From Bartonella sp. HY328 (lineage in GTDB: Bacteria; Pseudomonadota; Alphaproteobacteria; Rhizobiales; Rhizobiaceae), in contig NZ_CP104883.1 in assembly GCF_025449335.1 (NCBI RefSeq), positions 1,790,501 through 1,854,500 on the forward strand: 64,000 bases of DNA. Direction: 5' to 3'. The translations under genes were made by a program, and so were the position numbers. Positions 46,027-55,361 of the stretch are shown piece by piece; position 1 is the first letter of the stretch; each line of letters opens with the position of its first letter. Under the pieces are notes generated by a model. It was not told where the DNA came from and did not search any database. It worked only from the letters and a program-made list of their open reading frames with translations.

Positions 46027-47514
46027 ATGATAAAACATTTTGATGTGTTTATTATTGGTGGAGGAATTAATGGCTGCGGTTTAGCCCGTGATGCGGCTGG
46101 CCGTGGCTTTAGTGTTTGCCTTGCGGAAATGAATGACCTTGCATCCGGCGCATCATCGGCATCAACCAAGCTTATTCATGGTGGTTTGCGTTATCTTGAG
46201 CAAGGCGCCTTTAATTTGGTTCGCGATGGTTTAAAAGAACGCGAAACCATTTGGAAAATTGCACCCCATATTGTGCAGCCACTGCAATTTTTGTTACCCC
46301 ACCATAGCAATATTAGGCCTAAATGGTTATTAAATATGGGTATGTTTATTTATGGTCGCTTGGCTGGACGCAGCGAACTTCACCACGCGCGATCAGTTAA
46401 TTTGGCTGATTTGGCTCAAAATCCGTTAAAACCCAATTATGATAAAGGTTTTGAATATTATGATACGCAAGTTGATGATGCGCGCCTTGCTATTTTAAAT
46501 GCCCGCCATGCGCAACAATTGGGGGCAGATATATGTGTACGGAGTAAAGTCATTGCCGTAAAAATTGAAAATGATAAATGGCACATCACCGTGCAACGTG
46601 AAGGACAAAGACAGGAACGCCATTTGACCGCAAGTTTTTTGGTAAATATGGCCGGAGCTTGGATGGATAGTATATTGAGCGACGTTGCAAATATAAAGAA
46701 CCATTCGCCTATAAGGCTTGTGCAAGGCTCTCATATTGTTGTACCGCGCCTATATCAACATGATCAAGCTTATATGTTTCAAAATGCCGATAAACGCGTC
46801 CTTTTTGCAATACCCTTTCAGCAAGATTTCACCCTTATCGGCACAACCGATATAGATTATCACGGTGATCCTAGTAGAGTAAAAATTACACCTCACGAGA
46901 TAGATTATTTATGTGCCGCATCAAACGAATATTTCATGCAGCAAATTGATCCAGAAAAGGTAATCTGGTCCTTTTCTGGAATTAGAGCTTTATATGATAG
47001 CGGAGAAAAAAATGCTCAGGAAACTAGCCGCGATTATCTTTTAAAACTTGCCGATGTCAAACTACCGCTCCTAACTTTATATGGCGGCAAAATGACGACT
47101 TTTCGCAAGCTTGCCGAAGATGCGATGGTGTTTATTGAAAAACATCTTGGAAAACGCAAAAGAAAATGGACTGCGAATGTTTGTTTACCAGGCGGAGATT
47201 TCCCCCATGGTGATTTTGATGGCTTAGAAAAAACTATAGCTAAAATGTTGCCGACGTTGGACGCTTTTACCATTCACCGTTTGACAAGTGGCTACGGGAC
47301 TGATGTTTTCCATATTTTTAACAAGGAAAATAATAGTTTTGGCCATGATTTTGGTCATGGATTATTTGAGGTTGAAGTAGAGTGGCTAATCGCACAAGAA
47401 TGGGCAAAAACCGCCAACGATATTTTATGGCGACGCACCAAGTTGGGCCTACGTTTTAATGATCAACAACGTGAAGCATTGGAAAATTATCTATCTGATC
47501 GTTTAGCCTCATAG
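46027..47514 (+). CDS. glpD: Glycerol-3-phosphate dehydrogenase (aerobic, FAD)
   Basis: 495 residues. The N-terminal FAD-binding motif IIGGGINGCGLARDAAGRG (about 9-27), ASGASSASTKLIHGGLRYLEQG (near 39), FLVNMAGAWMD (near 206) and LLTLYGGKMTTFRKLAE (near 350) are typical. It oxidises sn-glycerol 3-phosphate to dihydroxyacetone phosphate at the membrane and passes electrons to quinone. Length is normal. An AAGG lies before the ATG. It is monocistronic here; no glp transport genes are nearby. Confidence 0.96.
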   Translation: MIKHFDVFIIGGGINGCGLARDAAGRGFSVCLAEMNDLASGASSASTKLIHGGLRYLEQGAFNLVRDGLKERETIWKIAPHIVQPLQFLLPHHSNIRPKWLLNMGMFIYGRLAGRSELHHARSVNLADLAQNPLKPNYDKGFEYYDTQVDDARLAILNARHAQQLGADICVRSKVIAVKIENDKWHITVQREGQRQERHLTASFLVNMAGAWMDSILSDVANIKNHSPIRLVQGSHIVVPRLYQHDQAYMFQNADKRVLFAIPFQQDFTLIGTTDIDYHGDPSRVKITPHEIDYLCAASNEYFMQQIDPEKVIWSFSGIRALYDSGEKNAQETSRDYLLKLADVKLPLLTLYGGKMTTFRKLAEDAMVFIEKHLGKRKRKWTANVCLPGGDFPHGDFDGLEKTIAKMLPTLDAFTIHRLTSGYGTDVFHIFNKENNSFGHDFGHGLFEVEVEWLIAQEWAKTANDILWRRTKLGLRFNDQQREALENYLSDRLAS

Positions 47515-47559
47515 GCTAAGTAATTAAATCATAGTGATATTTAAGCCAGAACGATCAAA

Positions 47560-47597
47560 AAGCCTCTTACAAAATTAATTGTAAGAGGCTTAATTTT
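47560..47597. terminator. Bidirectional terminator between glpD and gltA
   Basis: AAGCCTCTTACAA (47560-47572) and its exact complement (47579-47591) around AATTAA, with AT-rich tails, 45 bases after glpD and 28 bases after the gltA stop on the other strand. Confidence 0.88.
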
Positions 47598-47619
47598 AAA
47601 TTAACTCGTCTTCACAAGT

Positions 47620-48909
47620 TTAGCGTTTATCAACAGCAACATAATCGCGTTCTGCTGCGCCCGTATATAACTGACGTGGACGGCCAATTTTTTGTGCTGG
47701 ATCTTCAATCATTTCCATCCATTGCGCAACCCAGCCAACACTGCGAGCTAATGCAAATAGAACCGTAAACATATTGGTTGGGAAGCCGAGAGCCTTCAAA
47801 GTAATACCTGAATAAAAGTCAACATTGGGATAAAGCTTCTTTTCAACAAAATATGGATCATGCAGCGCGATTTTTTCAAGTTCCATAGCAATGTCAAGAA
47901 GTGGATCATCTTTAATGCCAAGTTCTGTAAGCACTTCGTGGCATGTTTGCTGCATGATGCGAGCACGAGGATCATAATTCTTATAAACACGATGACCAAA
48001 GCCCATAAGGCGGAACGGATCATCTTTATCTTTAGCGCGCGCAATAAATTCAGGGATACGATCTACAGAGCCAATTTCTTCAAGCATTTTCAAGCAAGCT
48101 TCATTGGCACCACCATGTGCAGGGCCCCAAAGGCAAGCAACGCCTGCAGCAATACAAGCAAATGGATTCGCACCCGAAGAACCAGCCAAACGCACTGTAG
48201 ATGTTGAAGCATTTTGCTCATGATCGGCATGGAGCGTGAAAATACGATCCATAGCGCGGCCTAGTATGGGGTTAACCACATACTCCTCACAAGGCACAGC
48301 AAAGCACATATGAAGGAAGTTTGATGCGTAATCAAGCGAATTGCGTGGATAGACAAAAGGCTGGCCTATTGAATATTTATAAGCCATGGCAGCAAGGGTT
48401 GGCACTTTCGCAACAAGGCGGATTGACGCCACCATGCGTTGATGTGGATCAGTGATATCAATTGAATCGTGGTAGAATGCCGACATAGCGCCAAGACATG
48501 CAACCATTACAGCCATTGGGTGGGAATCACGACGGAATCCTTGGAAAAAACGAGCAAATTGCTCATGCATCATATTGTGGTGTTGCACACGATAATCAAA
48601 ATCAGCTTTTTGTGCGGCCGTTGGTAATTCGCCATAAAGAAGAAGATAGCATGTTTCTAAAAAGTCGCCCTGCTCTGCTAATTGCTCGATTGGATAGCCG
48701 CGATAAAGAAGAACACCTGCATCGCCATCAATATACGTAATTTTCGATTCGCATGATGCGGTAGATGTGAAACCTGGATCATAGGTAAAAGTACCCGTTT
48801 CCTTATAAAGGGGGGCAATTTCAATAACATCGGGTCCCAAAGTACCCTTTCGCACTGGTAATTCGATCGATTTTCCTTCGACCATAATATGAGCGCTATT
48901 ATCAGACAT
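47620..48909 (-). CDS. gltA: Citrate synthase
   Basis: 429 residues from the ATG at 48909, which has AAGGGA 5 bases upstream; a longer frame adds 17 unlikely residues. Type II hexameric citrate synthase: LLYRGYPIEQLAE, LHADHEQNASTSTVRLAGSSGANPFACIAAG (with the catalytic His), GAHGGANEACLKMLEE-type and GFGHRVYKNYDPRA (second catalytic His) and the VDFYSGITLKALGFP Asp region are all intact. It condenses oxaloacetate and acetyl-CoA. It is monocistronic. Confidence 0.97.
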   Translation of the reverse strand: MSDNSAHIMVEGKSIELPVRKGTLGPDVIEIAPLYKETGTFTYDPGFTSTASCESKITYIDGDAGVLLYRGYPIEQLAEQGDFLETCYLLLYGELPTAAQKADFDYRVQHHNMMHEQFARFFQGFRRDSHPMAVMVACLGAMSAFYHDSIDITDPHQRMVASIRLVAKVPTLAAMAYKYSIGQPFVYPRNSLDYASNFLHMCFAVPCEEYVVNPILGRAMDRIFTLHADHEQNASTSTVRLAGSSGANPFACIAAGVACLWGPAHGGANEACLKMLEEIGSVDRIPEFIARAKDKDDPFRLMGFGHRVYKNYDPRARIMQQTCHEVLTELGIKDDPLLDIAMELEKIALHDPYFVEKKLYPNVDFYSGITLKALGFPTNMFTVLFALARSVGWVAQWMEMIEDPAQKIGRPRQLYTGAAERDYVAVDKR

Positions 48910-49498
48910 GATTTTCCCTTTCAAATCCTCATCCCATTGGAATGGAGTATGCAATTTCATTGCTAATAAAAATTTTTTATTAATTGAGTATCACGGACAG
49001 CCTACTCAAAATCATTTTAGTTGCAACGTCAAATTTATATTATTTACGTGATATGTGTCACAGCTCCGTGATAAAATCTTTTAATTAGTAATAGATCCAA
49101 TTGAAGCTTATATTAAAATGATAATTAAGTGATCAACAAAACTTTTTAGGTAGCGTTTAGTTGATTTAACCACCAAATCTATCTATTTCACGCAACTTAT
49201 AGTCTATTAAAATAAAGAATTTTCACCTGTGCCCCCATGCGCAATGAGTACCAAATTATTGGGGGATTTTAATTTATAACAACTCAATGCATGATTATAA
49301 AAACTCCTCCTGTTTTTACAATAACAGCTTCCACGCACATTTAAAGCACTTTAAATAAAATAATAGCTTAGTTTTTACACGCTCTAAATCTGCTATGCGA
49401 GATTATAAGTACAACTGATAGTAAAATTCTAATTTGCAGAATTTATAATCTCACATAATATTGGTTAAGTTCATTTGAATTTTTAAAAATTGAACTGA
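48910..49498. other. Intergenic region between gltX and gltA
   Basis: 589 AT-rich bases with no credible gene. It holds the gltA ribosome-binding site, the CRP-like dyad listed separately, and a gltX 3' flank with a weak AT-rich inverted repeat (about 49467-49493) that might terminate some other transcript. Confidence 0.5.
49047..49062. promoter_or_regulatory. CRP-like dyad upstream of gltA
   Basis: CGTGA-TATGTG-TCACA matches the Crp half-sites TGTGA-N6-TCACA at nine of ten positions, about 138 bases before the gltA start. A further GTGAT follows close by. Without a known regulator this stays a candidate. Confidence 0.35.
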
Positions 49499-50917
49499 TT
49501 ATAACTGGTCTTTTACCCGCGCGATGGATTCATCTTTTCCAAGTACAGCTAATACGTCAAATACACCTGGAGATATTGCCCTACCGGTTAGTGCAGCGCG
49601 CAAAGGTTGAGCAATCTTACCAAGCTTCAAACCACTTGCTTCGCTATGAGCATTAATTGCAGCATGCAGAGCCTCGTCGCTCCATTCATTGCAATTTTCC
49701 AATACTGGCAAAGTAGCTGCAAGAATAGCTTTTCCTTCGTTATTAAGAAGAGATCCAGCTTTTTCATCAAGTTTTAATGGGCGTTCGGCAAAAATAAATG
49801 CCGCACCATCAATTAATTCAACCAATGTTTTAGCTCTTGCTTTTAATCCCGGCATAGCGGCGAGAAACTGCGCGCGCTTATCATCGTCGAGCTTTGCGAG
49901 AATATCGGCACCACCTTCAACCTCAGGCAAAATGTCAATCGCGCTTTCAAGCAAAAATAGATCATCGCTTGCCCTAATATATTGACCATTAATTGCTTCA
50001 AGCTTTTTAAAGTCAAAACGTGATGCACCTTTATTGATATCACCAATATCAAACCAAGAGATCATTTCATCCATTGTCATAATTTCATCATCGCCATGGC
50101 TCCACCCCAAGCGAACGAGATAATTGCGCAATGCAACTGGCAAATATCCCATAGCACGATAGGCTTCAACTCCAAGCGCACCGTGGCGCTTTGATAATTT
50201 AGCGCCATCAGCACCATGAATAAGTGGAATATGTGCCATTTGCGGAATATTCCAATCCATTGCTTTATAAATAATAGTTTGACGCGCTGAATTGGTTAAA
50301 TGATCATCACCACGAATGATATGGGTAACGCCCATATCATGATCATCGACAACAACCGCATGCATATAAGTTGGTGTGCCGTCAGAACGCAGAATGATAA
50401 AATCATCAAGGTCTTTATTAGGAAAACGCACTTCACCCTGCACATGATCACGCACAACAGTTTCGCCATCAACAGGTGCTTTAATACGAATTACTGGCTT
50501 AACACCTTCAGGCGCTTCAGATACATCACGATCTCTCCAACGACCATCATAACGTGGTGGTTTGCCTTCTGCTCGCGCAGTTTCACGCATTTGCGTCAAT
50601 TCTTCAGGGCTTGTATAGCAATAATAAGCTTTTCCCTTGGCAACCAATTCCTCAGCAACTTGGCGATGACGCTCAACACGGGCAAACTGCGATATGGCAT
50701 CACCATCCCAGTCAAGACCAAGCCACGTTAATCCTTCTAAAATGGCATGGACGGCGGCATCTGTGGAGCGTTCGCGATCAGTATCTTCAATTCGCAATAG
50801 CATTTTACCATTGCAATGCTTAGCATATAGCCAATTAAATAAAGCAGTTCTTGCACCGCCAATATGTAGAAAACCAGTTGGGGATGGGGCAAAACGTGTG
50901 ACCACCGGTGAAGACAT
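49499..50917 (-). CDS. gltX: Glutamate-tRNA ligase
   Basis: 472 residues from the ATG at 50917 (CGGAG 8 bases upstream); the frame runs open farther but without a site. Class I aminoacyl-tRNA synthetase: the HIGH-type motif is SPTGFLHIGGARTALFNWL near residue 10 and the KMSKS-type loop AKLSKRHGALGVEAY near 240. It charges tRNA-Glu and, in alphaproteobacteria, often tRNA-Gln too. Many alphaproteobacteria carry two gltX copies; only one is in view. It is monocistronic. Confidence 0.95.
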   Translation of the reverse strand: MSSPVVTRFAPSPTGFLHIGGARTALFNWLYAKHCNGKMLLRIEDTDRERSTDAAVHAILEGLTWLGLDWDGDAISQFARVERHRQVAEELVAKGKAYYCYTSPEELTQMRETARAEGKPPRYDGRWRDRDVSEAPEGVKPVIRIKAPVDGETVVRDHVQGEVRFPNKDLDDFIILRSDGTPTYMHAVVVDDHDMGVTHIIRGDDHLTNSARQTIIYKAMDWNIPQMAHIPLIHGADGAKLSKRHGALGVEAYRAMGYLPVALRNYLVRLGWSHGDDEIMTMDEMISWFDIGDINKGASRFDFKKLEAINGQYIRASDDLFLLESAIDILPEVEGGADILAKLDDDKRAQFLAAMPGLKARAKTLVELIDGAAFIFAERPLKLDEKAGSLLNNEGKAILAATLPVLENCNEWSDEALHAAINAHSEASGLKLGKIAQPLRAALTGRAISPGVFDVLAVLGKDESIARVKDQL

Positions 50918-51280
50918 CTTATTACTCCGAATTTCCTGCCCATTTAAAAGGGTAAGTTTTGGCAAGCCGATTGCGACTCTTTTGAACTTAAATGCTTATC
51001 ATTTTAATTGGGCTATTCCAATGTAATAGGCAGAAAGAATTTTATTTTTATTGAATATGATAGTGCCCTTTAATCTGTTTGACAGATAGACAAAAGGGAC
51101 ATTGCGGCAATATGCTTGGCTCTAACTGTTCGATAATATTAGGTAAAATTATTAAAATGCAAATTTGATAAATTTATTCTTGTTATTATTTAAAATAAAA
51201 TTCCACTTCAAGGCTTGCATTCATATCAAGATTTAGCTAATTGGATTGCCAATCATCCGTTTTGCCAAAAAGCAAAATTC
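50918..51280. other. Intergenic region between gltX and the tRNA gene
   Basis: 363 AT-rich bases; I see no gene or distinctive structure. The promoters of gltX and of the tRNA should lie here. Confidence 0.5.
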
Positions 51281-51356
51281 GCCGCAGTAGCTCAGTCGGT
51301 AGAGCACATCATTCGTAATGATGGGGTCGGGGGTTCGATTCCCTTCTGCGGCACCA
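51281..51356 (+). tRNA. tRNA-Thr (anticodon CGT), with encoded CCA
   Basis: A full cloverleaf is visible: acceptor GCCGCAG/CTGCGGC, D-arm with AGCTCAGTCGGTAGAGC, anticodon stem CATCA/TGATG around the loop TTCGTAA (anticodon CGT at loop positions 3-5), T-arm with GGTTCGATTCC, discriminator A and encoded CCA at 51354-51356. It reads the codon ACG. The integrase gene starts 100 bases downstream, so its 3' end is the likely attachment site of the prophage. Confidence 0.95.
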
Positions 51357-51456
51357 CACAAAAAATCATAAACCATTGATTTTATTGTTTTTTTAAATTA
51401 AAAATTTTTCCTATCTTGATATTTACTCTATTTTGCCACACACTATGACATACTAA

Positions 51457-52839
51457 ATGTCACACAATATGTTTGAAAAGAGTATGACCGTGGGGGCAAG
51501 GGCTACAAATCAAGACCGTTATCTTATGCTGCGCAATGGCAATTATGTCTATAAAAGACGGGTGCCAAAAACCATTATTGATCTAGATAAACGTAGCCCA
51601 ATTATCCAAACAGCGCTTCATACCAGTTACCTTATTATTGCCCGCGCCAAGCGAGACATCCATGAAAAAGCTGACAATGCTTTATGGGCAGCCTTAATGC
51701 TTGGCACCGATAACCTGCAAGCAATGGAACAATATAACGTGGCCGTAAGGCAGGCTGAGGCTTTTGGCTTCGCTTATAAAACAGCTGGTGATCTTGCCAA
51801 GGCATCATTGGAAGAAATTATTAGCCGTTTTTCAGCTTTAACTGAAAAGCCAATGCCTACACAAATTGCACAAAGTTTGCTTGGCAAATACGCAGCGCCG
51901 CAAAATTCGCTGCAAGCAGCCGAAAAATTATATTTTTCAGATATCGTCCCCCATACATTGACTGGCAAAAGCCAAGGGCAAAAAGAGCGTTGGCTAAAAG
52001 AGCGCCGCGCCACCCTGCGCTTATTCCGCGATGCGGTTGGTGATAAAGAAATTAGCCAGGTCACACGCGAAGATGCTTTATTATTTTATAGAAAACTTTC
52101 AGAATCAGTAGTGCCTAAAGATCGCAAACCATCGCACTCTGCATCATGGGGCAACCGGCAAATTGGCAATGCCCGCGTTTTTCTAAGCTCATATTTTTCT
52201 CATCTTGGCCAACAAGACTATAATAACCCCTTGGCTAACCTATCCTTTAAAGAAGTAAAGAAATCACGCCCGCCGTTTTCTATCAATTGGATCAAAAGCA
52301 AGATTTACCAACCAAGTGCTTTGGCAAAGCTAAATGACGAAGCGCGTCACGTGGTTTTTATTTTAGCAGATACGGGCACGCGCCTTGGAGAAATTTGCAA
52401 TCTTGGCGATGAGAATATTCATCTTGATGGCGAAGTACCCTTTATTGAAATAGCACCGCGAATAGACCCCGCAGATCCACGCGAGATAAAAACAAACTCC
52501 AGCGTTAGGCGCATTCCGCTTATTGGCCTAGCATTAGAGGCTATAAAGCTACATCACAACGGCTTTACACGATATAGAGATAAAGAAACAACCTTATCCA
52601 ACACGCTTAATAAGTTTTTTAGAGAAAATGGCCTATTTGAAAATGAGAATCAAGTAATCTACTCATTTAGACATGCTTTTGAAGATAGAATGAAAGAGGC
52701 CGATGTCGATCATGAATTGCGTATGGCATTGATGGGGCATGCTAATAGCCGTCCGCGCTATGGCTCTGGCGGTGGTTTATGGTGGCAGTGGGAACAGCTC
52801 AATCGGATTGCCTTGCCGTTTGATCCTTCGATTCTTTAA
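51457..52839 (+). CDS. Phage-type tyrosine recombinase (integrase)
   Basis: 460 residues. The N-terminal SAM-like arm region is long (about 1-260); the catalytic domain (about 270-445) has the first Arg in LADTGTRLGEIC near 312, the HxxR-type block SFRHAFEDR near 404-412, LMGHANSRPRYGSG near 425-437 with the probable nucleophile Tyr in RYGSG. Such enzymes integrate and excise phage or islands at tRNA genes. It is immediately downstream of tRNA-Thr and points away from it, as usual for integrases at attL. The frame is complete. The start at 51457 is followed by another ATG four codons later. Confidence 0.9.
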   Translation: MSHNMFEKSMTVGARATNQDRYLMLRNGNYVYKRRVPKTIIDLDKRSPIIQTALHTSYLIIARAKRDIHEKADNALWAALMLGTDNLQAMEQYNVAVRQAEAFGFAYKTAGDLAKASLEEIISRFSALTEKPMPTQIAQSLLGKYAAPQNSLQAAEKLYFSDIVPHTLTGKSQGQKERWLKERRATLRLFRDAVGDKEISQVTREDALLFYRKLSESVVPKDRKPSHSASWGNRQIGNARVFLSSYFSHLGQQDYNNPLANLSFKEVKKSRPPFSINWIKSKIYQPSALAKLNDEARHVVFILADTGTRLGEICNLGDENIHLDGEVPFIEIAPRIDPADPREIKTNSSVRRIPLIGLALEAIKLHHNGFTRYRDKETTLSNTLNKFFRENGLFENENQVIYSFRHAFEDRMKEADVDHELRMALMGHANSRPRYGSGGGLWWQWEQLNRIALPFDPSIL

Positions 52840-52880
52840 TCTTGGGTTGTTGTGCTTTTAACTTATTAGCCCGCGCATAA

Positions 52881-53504
52881 ACAGCCGCAAGCCGCGCCAA
52901 TGTTTATGCCCTTGATGGGCGCGCTCCCAAAGGTCTGCCTTGGCTTGGCACACCAGTGAAACGTGATGTAAGAGATCATAATCGGCGGCTCATTGCTAAA
53001 GTTCAGCTTTATCCCGTTGGCAATTATGACGTTAAAACAGAAGTTGTCGCATCGCTTGCCAATTTTATGCAAGGGCAAGATAGCAAAGGTGCATGGCCAC
53101 GCAATGTGCTGCATTTGCCGCCAGATCTATGTGATGAAGGCTTTGCGCAGGAAATTACCGCTGAGCGTTTGGTTGACCCCGATGAAGAAGCGCGCGCATC
53201 CGTCAATCGCCGCTCACGTAAATTAATAAGTTCACGCGCACCGCGAGAATGGAAAAAGATCGTCGGGCGCGAAAATGACTGGTTTGACATGACTGTTTAC
53301 GGCTTTGCCCTTGGTTGGCATTTAGAACATAAATTGCGCCTTACGCAAGAACGCTGGGCAGATTTACTATTGCAAGTGCATGGCCAGCCTGCAGAGCCCG
53401 ATTTATTCAATAAACCGATTGATGGGCCATTTGCCAAACAACAAGTTAAGAAAAAGAAACAACGCAGTTCTTGGGCTGAAAAATCTGCAATTTTAAACAA
53501 ATAG
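52881..53504 (+). pseudogene. Phage terminase large subunit, C-terminal remnant (lambda gpA type)
   Basis: An open stretch after a stop at 52878-52880 reads ANVYALDGRAPKGLPWLGTP, continues with KRDVRDHNRRL, then LPPDLCDEGFAQEITAERL, RKLISSRAPREWKKI and NDWFDMTVYGFALGWHL. This is the nuclease-end part of GpA-type terminase large subunits. The N-terminal ATPase portion, some 400 residues, is missing: the integrase stops only 41 bases before. The GTG at 52956 is the first possible start but could not make a working terminase. The remnant ends in a Lys-rich tail 12 bases before the portal start. It shows a deletion joining integrase and head genes. Confidence 0.82.
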
Positions 53505-53516
53505 TTAGTGGGTAAA

Positions 53517-55095
53517 ATGCAACAAGAAAAGCCAAGAATCCGCGTTAAAGCAGGCTCACGAAAGCTTAACTTAGAAACAAGAAATATGCCTAAGGCTGGC
53601 TATTTGCGTGGTGAACCCGGCTTTGCTCAGTCAATTGGGTCGTTTAAAGGCACGCCAGTCTTACGTGATCGCGCTGATGATATTTCGGTTGCTTGGTATG
53701 CAGCCAATGCAAGAGCGAATGACGCTAGTATAAATAGTGGTTGGATTGCTGGTGCTGTCGAACAAATTGTGACATCAATGATTGGCTCTGGTTTGCGTCT
53801 AAATGCCAAGCCAGACCTCACCTGTTTCAAATGGAATAAAGAAGAAACATCTAGCTGGGCAAGGCTTGTTGAAACAAGATGGGGCATGGGCTTCGGATTC
53901 TTACGAATGTGATCTTGCTGGCCGCTATACCATGGCGCAGTTGGAAGCTGCCGCTATCAGGCAGTGGATCGCCACTGGTGAAATAGTGGGGAGGGTCAAA
54001 GAAGTCAACCGCGAAGGCGCGCATAGCATTACCAAAGTACAGCTTATGCCAAGCCATTGGTTATCACAAAAAAGTAGTGCCAGTGAAAATTTAAAAGATG
54101 GTGTTTATACTGATGATAATGGCCTGCCCATTGGCTATGCCTTTAAAATAAAAGATGGTTACGGCATAGAGCATGAGCAACGCCGCGCAGCGCGCGATCA
54201 ATATGGCCGCCCGCGCATTATCCATATTTTTGACGGTTCAGCGGGGCAGCTACGCGGTATTACACCATTGGCGCCAGCTTTAAAGATTGTCCGCCAATAT
54301 GACCAATTGGCTGATGCAACCTTAACAGCTGCCATGATCCATGCAATTTTTGCAGCCACGATTGAAAGTGATTACCCAACCAATGAAGTCATGCAGGCAC
54401 TGCAAGGCGAAAGTGAAATTATAGAGGGCGGCGAAGATTCTTTAGACGTGCTGCTTGATAAAAAAATGGCATGGTATGAGAATGTTAATATCGACCTAGG
54501 CCGCCACGGCAAAATTGCGCATCTATTAACCGGTGAAAAATTAAAGCTGCATGCAAGTGAACACCCAAACTCCACCTATGAGGCGTTTTCAAATTTCCTA
54601 TTGCGTGAAGTTGCAGCTTGCCTTGGTGTTATGCCGTCCGATTTAACTGGTGATTTTCGTGGTGACACTTATTCATCGGTGCGCATGGGGATAGCTAAAA
54701 AGTGGCCGCTGATGGAATATCGTCGCCGTCACTTGCCTGGGCGTTTTTCACAAACCGTTTATGGTGCATGGTTAGAGGAAGAAATTGACGCAGGGCGCAT
54801 ACCATTGCCGGGCGGCATTGATACATTTGTTAAAAACCGCACCGCTTTAACGCGCAGCGATTGGCGCGGCCCACCAAAGCCACAAGCAGATGATTATAAG
54901 GCCGCCCGTGCCCATGAGACTTGGTACAAACTGGGCGTTATTAGCCAAGAAATGATTTGTAATGATCTTGGTGTCGACCATGAAGATGTGCACGAGCAAC
55001 TGGCCCGCGAAAAAGCAAGCCGTATCAATAAGGGCTTAAGTGAGCCTTTTGCAGAAAACACAGCGCCAAGCTTAGCTGACGAAATAGAGGATTAA
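53517..55095 (+). pseudogene. Phage portal protein (lambda gpB type), frameshifted
   Basis: The N-terminal part (53517-53880) reads as a lambda-family portal (RDRADDISVAWYAANARANDASINSGWIAGAVEQIV, then WARLVETRW) and stops at 53912. The rest continues one frame over: AWASDSYECDLAGRYTMAQLEAAAIRQWI, then PRIIHIFDGSAGQLRGITPLAPALK, YEAFSNFLLREVAACLGVMPSDLTGDFRGDTYSSVRMG. The join falls in a run of four G (53881-53884): with three G the two halves read through smoothly. So a single extra base splits an otherwise complete protein of about 525 residues. It could be a true mutation or a sequencing slip. Portals form the ring through which DNA enters the head. Confidence 0.88.
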
Positions 55096-55097
55096 AT

Positions 55098-55352
55098 ATG
55101 GCATCACTTTTTGATGGCATTGATATGTCTGACCCCTGTGCGGTTTGGCCAAAGATGCAAAATGCGCTTGATCGTTTGCTGATTGGTGAAAAAGTCGTAC
55201 GCAGCCGCTTTGGTGAAGATGAAGTGCAATTTACAGCGATTAATATCGCTTCCCTTAAAGCGCGGATCGCTGAGCTAAAAGCAGAGTGTATGGCAAAGCA
55301 AACACGCCGCTCACGTCGTCATGCTATTACCTCAGGTTGGCGCTCTTATTAG
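55098..55352 (+). CDS. gpW-like head-tail joining protein
   Basis: 84 residues. The segment MQNALDRLLIGEKVVRSRF... VQFTAINIASLKARIAELKAE followed by Arg-rich RRSRRHAITSGWRSY follows the pattern of lambda gpW (LHDLMTGKRV, FTATSVSDLKKYIAEL). gpW completes the head for tail joining. It starts 2 bases after the portal stop. In lambda W comes before the portal gene, here after it. The frame is intact. Confidence 0.8.
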   Translation: MASLFDGIDMSDPCAVWPKMQNALDRLLIGEKVVRSRFGEDEVQFTAINIASLKARIAELKAECMAKQTRRSRRHAITSGWRSY

Positions 55353-55361
55353 GATTGTTTG

